Shown piece after piece: positions 12,916 to 21,200 of a DNA stretch of 27,795 nucleotides. Every line of letters starts with the position of its first letter. The first letter of the stretch is position 1. The DNA comes from DATJOJ01 sp035507035 (lineage in GTDB: Bacteria > Acidobacteriota > Terriglobia > Terriglobales > Acidobacteriaceae): positions 1 to 27,795 of the forward strand of contig DATJOJ010000016.1 in NCBI GenBank assembly GCA_035507035.1, in the 5' to 3' direction. Under the pieces are notes generated by a model, which made no database searches, had not been told where the DNA came from, and was given only the letters and a program-made list of their open reading frames with translations. Position numbers and translations under genes: made by a program.

Positions 12916-13740
12916 GTGTGCGGAGCATGGCTCGAAGACATCTCGCCGCGTCGTTTCACTTCAGTCCTACTTGCATCGGGCATCCTTCTTTTCGTTCCTC
13001 CCGCTTACACTCAATCCACCGTTCGAATGGCCAAGGCCGAACTAGACGCACCCGGCTTAGCCACGAGCTACGTTTCGACAACGCCCTCTACCGAACCGCA
13101 ACCGGCAGTATCCAACTGCACGATGAGGCTGCCGGCGTACGCCCGAGACATGCCGTCGACCTATACTTCTCTCTCGACCCATTGCAAATTCGAAATCTTT
13201 TTGAAACAAACCTACTCACCGTACACGTTCGCGTCTGCCCTCTATAGTGCAACGTGGGGGCAAATGATGGCGCAATGGCCGCAATATGGCGGCGGCATGC
13301 AAGGTTGGGGAAAGAGGCTCGGGGCGACGCTAGCTGATACAGAATCTCGCCGGTTCATTCAAGGCTATGTTCTCTCCAGTGCTTTCCATCAGGACCCCCG
13401 GTATTTTCCGTCACGCAAGAAGGCCTTGGTTGACCGTGCCTGGTATGCTGCCACGCGCGTCCTGGTTACCCGCGGCGATTTGGGGCAGAGTGAGCTGAAT
13501 TCTTCCGAACTGTTGGGGGCCTTCTCGACAAGTTCGCTGCAAAATCTCTATTACCCGGTGCAGTATCGTACCTTCGGCGGGACTATGAATCGTTTCCTGG
13601 GGGCGATTAGCTCCGACGCCGTTTCAGATGTTCTTCACGAGTTCACTCCCGATATGAAGCGCTTGTTCCATCAGCACGCGCCCAAGAGGATCCAGGCGCT
13701 AGAGCAAAGAGTCCCCATGCCGGCAGAAGATCGATGGTAA
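12916..13740 (+). CDS. Conserved secreted protein of unknown function
   Basis: The gene starts at a GTG with GGAGGG 9 bases upstream. The 274-aa product has an N-terminal hydrophobic stretch (RFTSVLLASGILLFVPPAYTQ) that looks like a signal peptide. The mature part is a compact domain beginning at FEIFLKQTYSPYTFASALYS. It has Trp/Gly-rich GGGMQGWGKRLGATLADTES, GYVLSSAFHQDPRYFPSRKK, and FTPDMKRLFHQHAPKRI near the end. I recall close relatives annotated only as hypothetical in many acidobacterial genomes. Alternating small and aromatic residues could suit an outer-membrane-associated protein, but no barrel can be proved. It converges on the receiver gene, 36 bp between stops. Confidence 0.8.
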   Translation: MCGAWLEDISPRRFTSVLLASGILLFVPPAYTQSTVRMAKAELDAPGLATSYVSTTPSTEPQPAVSNCTMRLPAYARDMPSTYTSLSTHCKFEIFLKQTYSPYTFASALYSATWGQMMAQWPQYGGGMQGWGKRLGATLADTESRRFIQGYVLSSAFHQDPRYFPSRKKALVDRAWYAATRVLVTRGDLGQSELNSSELLGAFSTSSLQNLYYPVQYRTFGGTMNRFLGAISSDAVSDVLHEFTPDMKRLFHQHAPKRIQALEQRVPMPAEDRW

Positions 13741-13776
13741 CAAGATTTGTGTGTAGTGAATAAGGAAGGCCGAAAA

Positions 13777-14193
13777 CTACACCAGAGTTTTGGTGCCTTT
13801 GGTCAGACGCTCGCTCAGGAAGATGCCGCCGCTGACGACCGTACGAATCGCGCCCGGCAGCTCCCGCGCGGCATCCGCTTTGGCAACAAATCCGCGCGCC
13901 CCGGTCTTAAGCGCTTCATTTGCCACCTGAATGGAATCATGCTGGCTCAGAAATAGAATTTGCGATTGGGGCGCTATCTTGCGAATACGAACTGCAACGT
14001 CAATTCCATTAATGTCGGGAAGGCTGATATCGAGCAGAATAAGATCCGGCTTGAGTTCCTCGGCTTTCCGCACGGCTTCCATTCCGGCCGCGGCTTCCCC
14101 AACAACTTCAAGGTCCGATTCACTGGCGAGAACCGAGCGAATGCCGCGTCTGACAACGTCGTGATCGTCGACCATCAGCACCCGCACGGACAA
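13777..14193 (-). CDS. Stand-alone response-regulator receiver domain
   Basis: The protein is a single CheY-like domain: VLMVDDHDVVRRG, phosphoacceptor Asp in LILLDISLPDING (Asp55 from this start), and Lys105 in GFVAKAD. Sequence is closest to NarL/FixJ receivers, yet it ends 13 residues after GGIFLSERL with no HTH. The 36 bp between its stop and the convergent gene leave no room for a remnant. It may act as a phosphorelay shuttle, a phosphate sink, or a truncated regulator. Start choice: GGAAGGAG lies 5 bases before TTG 14193 and 11 before GTG 14187. An upstream ATG at 14232 keeps the frame but lacks a binding site. It lies downstream of the NarL-type regulator on the same strand. Confidence 0.88.
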   Translation of the reverse strand: MSVRVLMVDDHDVVRRGIRSVLASESDLEVVGEAAAGMEAVRKAEELKPDLILLDISLPDINGIDVAVRIRKIAPQSQILFLSQHDSIQVANEALKTGARGFVAKADAARELPGAIRTVVSGGIFLSERLTKGTKTLV

Positions 14194-14291
14194 TGCAACT
14201 CCTTCCCCGACCCTCTTGTGGTCACAAGACATCGGTATGGTAGCATGCGTCCCATTGGTGCAAGAAGTGCATTGCGCAGAACAATTACATT

Positions 14292-14321
14292 GTTAAGACG
14301 GAGCGATAGCTCCGTCTTAAC
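14292..14321 (-). repeat. Perfect 13-bp hairpin overlapping the regulator's stop codon
   Basis: GTTAAGACGGAGC (14292-14304) and GCTCCGTCTTAAC (14309-14321) form a perfect 13-bp stem with the 4-base loop GATA. The TAA stop of the NarL-type regulator (14317-14319) lies inside the right arm. No run of T follows on the minus strand, so it is a poor classical terminator. It could limit read-through into the stand-alone receiver, or protect the transcript end. Confidence 0.6.
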
Positions 14322-14991
14322 GTGGAATTTGCGCGGAAATCGGCGTGTTGCCGGCTTGCACAAAATTGTTTCGCACTGCGTAGAGCACTAATTCCGCGAC
14401 CGAGTGCAGGTCGAGTTTGCGCATGATGTTGCTGCGGTGCGTTTCCGCCGTTTTGACACTCAGATTGAGCAAAGCGGCGACTTCCTTCGTGCTCTTTCCT
14501 TCCGCCAACAGTTGCGTGATCTCGCACTCGCGGTGGGTGAGGATGGGACGGTTCTTGGTGCTCCCGCCATTGCCGGCAAAGTAGCCGCCAAGCACCATCT
14601 CGGCGATTCGCGAGGTGAAGAAAGTTCTGCCAACTTCCAATGCCTCCACCGCCGTCACTAGATCGCGGGCCGCATCGGATTTGAATATGAATCCACGAGC
14701 GCCAGCATCCAGCACGGCGCGCGCAACTTCATCCGCTTCCGTAACGGTCAAGATAAGAACTTTTGTCCGGGGATTGTTGTGTACGATTTGCCGCGTGGCC
14801 TCAAAACCGTTCAGGCTCGGCATACCGATATCGAGAATAACGATGTCTGGCTTCAACTCCCGGGTTTTGTCTACCGCTTGCCGCCCGTCAACCGCCTCAC
14901 CACAGACCTCCCATCCGGGATGAGCTTTGAGAAGAGATACCAAACCCCTGCGAACTATTTCGTGATCGTCTGCTACCAGAATGCGCAGCAT
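14317..14991 (-). CDS. NarL/FixJ-family response regulator
   Basis: This 224-aa protein has a receiver (residues 1-120) with acidic pocket ADDHE, phosphoacceptor Asp54 in IVILDIGMPSLNG, Thr82 and Lys104 in FIFKSDA. A short linker and a LuxR-type HTH follow: LTHRECEITQLLAEGKSTKE then VAALLNLSVKTAETHRSNIMRKL. It is a complete DNA-binding regulator of the type partnered by HisKA_3 kinases, of which the window has two (3592-5082 and 22215-23357). It is divergent from the giant hybrid kinase across 293 bp, a frequent arrangement for a regulator acting on its own locus. Target sites are unknown. Direct ATACAGGA copies in the divergent region are candidates. Confidence 0.95.
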   Translation of the reverse strand: MLRILVADDHEIVRRGLVSLLKAHPGWEVCGEAVDGRQAVDKTRELKPDIVILDIGMPSLNGFEATRQIVHNNPRTKVLILTVTEADEVARAVLDAGARGFIFKSDAARDLVTAVEALEVGRTFFTSRIAEMVLGGYFAGNGGSTKNRPILTHRECEITQLLAEGKSTKEVAALLNLSVKTAETHRSNIMRKLDLHSVAELVLYAVRNNFVQAGNTPISAQIPR

Positions 14992-15284
14992 GGTTAGCTC
15001 CGAAGCGAAGAATTTGTGTTAAAGACTCCCGCAATACACAGTGCCAAAATTTAGCAGTAATCCACGCCGGGTCAATACAGGATATTCCGTATGATCCTTC
15101 TAAATTGCAAACATAAACTGCGTCCATACAGGAAACACTGTAGTGTCAAGCGCGCATCGGCGTGGTGAAATGACGTGTCGGCACCGAATAGGCCAGCCGT
15201 TGGTTTGCGGACCCACAAGCAGCTCTCCCCACCGCGAACTGTTGGCCAGGTGCCGTTTTCCGCATTGTCTTTCAGGAGATCAGC
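14992..15284. promoter_or_regulatory. Divergent control region between the regulator and the giant kinase
   Basis: This 293-bp spacer contains no credible gene. It holds two copies of ATACAGGA in the same orientation (15075-15082 and 15126-15133, 51 bp apart) and a small dyad, ACACT-GT-AGTGT, at 15135-15146. A locally AT-rich stretch lies near 15095-15120. Just before the kinase start is AGGAGA, 7 bases from the ATG. Promoters for both directions must lie here, but I cannot place -35/-10 elements with confidence. Confidence 0.4.
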
Positions 15285-18200
15285 ATGAAGAGCAGCGCTC
15301 AAGGTGTGGAGACCGAGCTTCCAGCCACTGAACGTAAGAACAACGGAAAAGGCAACGGTCGCCCGAAAGTGGTGGGGGAGTCGGCTGCGGCTGATCTCGC
15401 AGTGATCCTCGCTGGTTTGCAAACTATGCGCGGCGGAGATTTCTCGGTCCGGCTCCCGGTTTCGTGGACCGGACTCGCCGGCAAAATTGCCGACACGTTC
15501 AACGAAATCGTCGCTGCCAATCAGCAGATGGCGCAAGAACTAAGACGCGTGGGTCAGGTGGTCGGTAAAGAAGGACGAACTCGGGAGCGCACCAAATTCC
15601 AGGAGTCGCGTGGTGCGTGGGGCGAGATGGAGACTTCCGTCAACACGCTGGTTGACGACTTGCTTCGTCCCACCACGGAAATGACTCGCGCTATCGCGGC
15701 CGTTGCTCAAGGAAATCTCGCGCAAACCGTTCGTACCGACGTCGATGGCAGACCGCTGGAGGGCGAGTTCCTTCGCTCCGCCGACATCGTCAACAAAATG
15801 ATTCAGCAGCTCAGCGTCTTTACCGCTGAAGTGACGCGCGTGGCGCGCGAAGTCGGGACCGACGGCAAACTCGGAGGCCAGGCAATCGTGCCGGGCGTGG
15901 CCGGCACTTGGAAAGATCTGACCGATTCAGTGAATTCGATGGCCAGCAACTTGACTGGTCAGGTTCGTAACATCGCCGAAGTTACAAACGCTGTGGCCAG
16001 CGGCGACTTGTCACGAAAAATTACGGTCGATGTGCGGGGTGAGATTCTGCAGTTGAAAGAAGCCATCAACACCATGGTGGACCAACTGCGGTCCTTTGCA
16101 TCCGAAGTGACGCGCGTGGCCCGCGAAGTTGGCACTGATGGAAAGCTCGGCGGCCAGGCCGTGGTTCCGGGCGTTGCCGGTACGTGGAAAGATCTCACTG
16201 ACTCCGTCAACGCAATGGCCGGCAACCTTACAGCTCAGGTCCGCAATATCGCTGAAGTCACGACCGCCGTGGCTCGCGGCGATTTGTCACGAAAAATCAC
16301 CGTCGACGTGAAAGGCGAAATTCTCGAACTGAAGAACACCATTAACACGATGGTGGACCAGTTGAACGCGTTCGCCGGCGAAGTGACGCGCGTGGCCCGC
16401 GAAGTCGGTACCGAAGGCAAACTCGGCGGCCAGGCGCAGGTTCCCGGCGTCGGCGGCACATGGAAAGATCTCACCGACAACGTGAACTTCATGGCCAGCA
16501 ACCTTACCGGCCAGGTGCGTAACATCGCCGAGGTCGCAACCGCCATCGCGAACGGCGACCTCTCGCGCAAGATCACAGTCGACGTGCGCGGCGAAATCCT
16601 GCAGCTGAAAGAAACGCTCAATACCATGGTCGACCAGCTCAATCGTTTCGCCGGCGAAGTGACGCGCGTGGCCCGCGAAGTCGGTAGCGAAGGCCGGCTG
16701 GGTGGACAGGCGAATGTGCCTGGCGTGGCTGGAACTTGGAAAGACCTTACCGACTCCGTCAACTCGATGGCTGGTAACCTCACCGCCCAGGTGCGAAACA
16801 TCGCTGAGGTCACGACCGCTGTGGCCCGCGGCGACTTGTCACGAAAGATCACCGTCGACGTGAAGGGCGAAATTCTTGAACTGAAGAACACCATTAACAC
16901 GATGGTGGACCAGTTGAACGGGTTCGCCGGCGAAGTTACCCGCGTGGCCCGCGAAGTCGGGACCGACGGCAAACTTGGCGGCCAGGCGGAGGTGCCCGGC
17001 GTGGCCGGAACCTGGAAGGACCTTACCGATAACGTCAACTTCATGGCCGGCAACCTCACGGCGCAAGTGCGAAATATTGCCGAAGTGGCGACTGCCGTGG
17101 CTCGCGGCGACTTGTCACGAAAGATCACCGTCGACGTCAAAGGAGAAATTCTCGAACTCAAAGACACGCTGAACACCATGGTGGACCAGTTGCGCGCGTT
17201 CGCTTCGGAAGTCACGCGCGTGGCCCGCGAAGTCGGTACCGACGGCAAACTCGGCGGCCAAGCCCAGGTGCCGGGCGTCGCCGGAACCTGGAAGGATCTT
17301 ACCGACTCGGTGAACTCGATGGCCAGCAACCTCACCGGCCAGGTCCGTAACATTGCCGAAGTTGCTACTGCCATCGCCAACGGCGACTTATCAAAGAAAA
17401 TTACGGTGAACGTCAGCGGCGAAATTCTGCTGCTGAAGGAAACCATCAACACGATGGTGGACCAGCTGAACGCGTTTGCGGGTGAAGTCACGCGCGTGGC
17501 GCGCGAGGTCGGATCGGAAGGCCGGCTCGGCGGACAGGCCAACGTGCCCGGCGTCGCCGGGACCTGGAAAGATCTCACCGACAACGTGAACTTCATGGCC
17601 AGCAACCTGACGGGTCAGGTCCGCAACATCGCGGAAGTGACCACGGCCGTGGCCCGCGGCGACTTGTCACGAAAAATCACTGTCGATGTGAAGGGCGAAA
17701 TTCTCGAGCTGAAGAACACCATCAACACCATGGTGGACCAGCTCAATGCATTCGCCGGCGAAGTAACACGCGTGGCCCGCGAAGTGGGCACCGACGGCAA
17801 ACTCGGCGGCCAGGCTGAAGTGCCCGGCGTCGCCGGAACCTGGAAAGATCTCACCGACTCGGTCAACTCCATGGCCGGCAACCTCACGGCGCAGGTTCGT
17901 AACATCGCTGAAGTCGCGACAGCTATCGCGAACGGCGATTTGTCAAAGAAAATTACCGTCGACGTGCGCGGTGAAATTCTGCAGCTCAAAGAAACGCTCA
18001 ATACCATGGTCGAGCAGTTGCGATCATTTGCCGCCGAAGTCACCCGCGTGGCTCGCGAAGTCGGCAGCGAAGGCCGGCTTGGCGGACAAGCCAACGTGCC
18101 CGGTGTTGCCGGAACCTGGAAAGATCTGACGGATTCCGTGAACGCCATGGCCGGGAACCTCACCGGCCAGGTGCGAAACATCGCCGAAGTGACAACCGCC

Positions 18201-21200
18201 GTCGCCCGCGGCGACTTGTCACGAAAAATTACCGTGGACGTGAAAGGCGAAATCTTGGAGTTGAAGAACACCATCAACACCATGGTGGACCAGCTCAACG
18301 CGTTCGCCGGCGAAGTCACCCGCGTGGCCCGCGAAGTCGGTACCGACGGCAAGCTTGGTGGTCAAGCGCAGGTACCCGGAGTGGCCGGAACCTGGAAAGA
18401 CCTCACGGACAACGTGAACTTCATGGCCAGCAACCTCACGGGTCAGGTTCGTAACATCGCCGAAGTCGCGACGGCCATCGCGAATGGCGACTTGTCAAAG
18501 AAGATTACGGTCGACGTGCGCGGCGAAATCTTGCAGCTGAAAGAAACGTTGAACACCATGGTCGAGCAGCTGCGTTCGTTCGCTGCCGAAGTCACCCGCG
18601 TTGCTCGCGAAGTCGGAACCGAAGGACGGCTCGGTGGACAAGCCAACGTGCCCGGGGTCGCCGGCACTTGGAAAGATCTCACGGACTCGGTCAACGCCAT
18701 GGCGCGAAACCTCACCGGCCAGGTGAGAAACATCGCCGAAGTGACCACGGCTGTTGCCCGTGGTGACCTGTCACGAAAAATAACCGTGGACGTGAAAGGC
18801 GAAATTCTCGAACTCAAGAACACCATCAACACCATGGTGGACCAGCTCAACGCCTTCGCTGCCGAAGTCACCCGCGTGGCCCGCGAAGTCGGTACGGAAG
18901 GAAAGCTCGGAGGCCAGGCGCAGGTCCCGGGCGTCGCCGGCACATGGAAGGATCTCACGGACAATGTCAACGTGATGGCGGCGAATCTCACCGAACAGGT
19001 GCGCGGCATCGTAAAAGTCGTGACGGCCGTCGCCAATGGAGTGCTGACGCAGAAGTTGACCGTGTACGCCAAGGGCGAAGTCGCGGCTCTTGCGGAAACG
19101 ATCAACAACATGACCGACACACTCGCCACTTTCGCCGACCAGGTTACAACCGTGGCCCGCGAAGTCGGCGTGGAAGGCCGTTTGGGTGGCCAGGCCAACG
19201 TGCCGGGCGCAGCCGGTACGTGGAAAGATTTGACAGGTAACGTAAACCTGCTCGCCGATAACCTGACCAACCAAGTGCGCGCGATCGCAGAAGTCGCGAC
19301 CGCTGTAACGAAAGGTGACTTGACCCGGTCCATTCAGGTAGAAGCGAGAGGCGAAGTCGCCGAACTCAAAGACAACATCAACACCATGATCAATAACCTC
19401 CGTGGAACCACGGAGCGTAACACCGAGCAGGACTGGCTGAAGACCAACCTCGCTCGCTTCACCGGCATGTTGCAAGGGCAACGCGATCTGGCCACGGTGG
19501 GACGAATGTTGCTCACCGAACTTGCGCCGCTAGTCAACGCTCAGCAAGGCGTGATTTACCAGATGGAGGAAGAGGAATCCGGCGGCATGGTCCTACTTTC
19601 CGCTTTTGCTGGAGATGGCGAAGGCGGCCACCTCAGGCGACTCCAGACTGGCGAGGGTTTAATCGGGCAATGCGCGATGCAGAAAAAACGCTTGCTCATT
19701 ACCGATCTGCCGCCCGATGGCATTTCGATTCGCTCCGGTCTGTTTGAAGCGCTTCCTCGTAACGTGATCGTTTTGCCGGTGCTCTTCGAAGATCGAGTGA
19801 AAGCCGTCATCGAGCTTGCTACGCTTAGCACTTTCACGGCATCGCAGCTCGCACTGCTCGAGCAGCTCACGGCAAGCATCGGCATCGTGCTGAACAGTAT
19901 CGAAGCGACGATGCAGACCGAAGGCTTGCTCAAACAGTCGCAACAGTTGGCCACCGAACTGCAAACTCAGCAGAAGGAGTTGCAGCAGACCAACGAGCAA
20001 CTTGCGCAAAAAGCTCAACAGTTGGCCGAACAGAACGTGGAAGTGGAACGCAAGAACCAGGAAATCGAGCAAGCCCGCCGCGCCTTGGAAGAAAAAGCCA
20101 AAGAACTGGCGCTCACGTCCAAGTACAAGTCCGAATTCCTGGCCAACATGTCGCACGAGTTGCGTACGCCGTTGAATAGCATTCTCGTTCTGGGTCAGCA
20201 ACTCGCCGATAATCCTGACCACAACCTGACTCCGAAGCAGGTGGAATACGCGCGGACCATTCACGGCGCGGGAACCGATCTGCTCACGCTGATCAGCGAC
20301 ATCCTCGATCTCTCCAAGATCGAGTCCGGCACGGTATCGGTCGATGCCGAAGAGGTCTTCTTCGCCAGCTTGCTCGACATGGTAGGAAGACCCTTCCGTC
20401 ACGAAGCCGAAACCAGGAAACTGAGCTTCGAGGTGCACAGCGATCCGCACTTGCCTCGCAGCCTGGTTACCGACTCCAAGCGTTTGCAGCAGGTGTTGAA
20501 GAACCTGTTGTCCAATGCGTTCAAATTCACCGAGCACGGAGGCGTGCGGCTTTCCGTTGAAACGGTTGGAAGTGGATGGAGCGAGGATCACCCGATTCTC
20601 GGCCGGGTAGGCACTGTTCTTGCTTTCGAGGTGGCCGACACCGGAATCGGTATTCCGCACGAAAAGCAACGCATCATCTTCGAGGCCTTCCAACAGGCAG
20701 ACGCGGGCACGAGCCGCAAGTACGGCGGAACCGGTCTGGGATTGGCGATCAGCCGCGAGTTGGCCAACCTGCTGGGCGGGGAAATTCAGCTACGCAGTAC
20801 CCCGGGTGAGGGAAGTATCTTCACTTTGTATTTACCGCAGACATATGCTGGTCCGTCTGCCCCAGCGACGCAGACACCGGACAGCAGGGCTTCCGCGGCT
20901 GCTCCTCGGCAGTTGTCGAATGTGGCCGTAGCCGAGCATCCAATCGAACGGATCGAGGATGACCGCGACAACCTGCAGGCTGAGGATGCCGTCTTGCTGG
21001 TCGTCGAAGACGACCCGCACTATGCTCAGGTCCTCCGCGATTTGGCGCACGATAAGGGTTTGAAGGTCCTTATCGCCATGCGCGGAGCGGAAGGCTTGGC
21101 TCTCGCTCGCGAGTTCCATCCCAGCGCCGTATCGCTCGACGTTTTCCTGCCCGACATGTTGGGCTGGACCGTGCTGAATCACCTGAAGCAAGATCCGGCG

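Noticed and set aside
13741..13776. Possible HTH remnant after the stand-alone receiver
   Set aside because: Only 36 bp with stop codons separate it from the convergent gene; no HTH-like residues are encoded.
16235..19333. Long minus-strand open frames (456, 245 and 296 codons) opposite the HAMP array
   Set aside because: They are periodic shadows of the 276-bp plus-strand repeats, rich in Ser/Thr/Arg/Val with no start context or family resemblance. The plus frame has complete, ordered domains.
15816..19403. CRISPR-like or satellite-type repeat
   Set aside because: The units are 276 bp, contiguous, in frame and encode HAMP modules; there are no short repeats separated by unique spacers.
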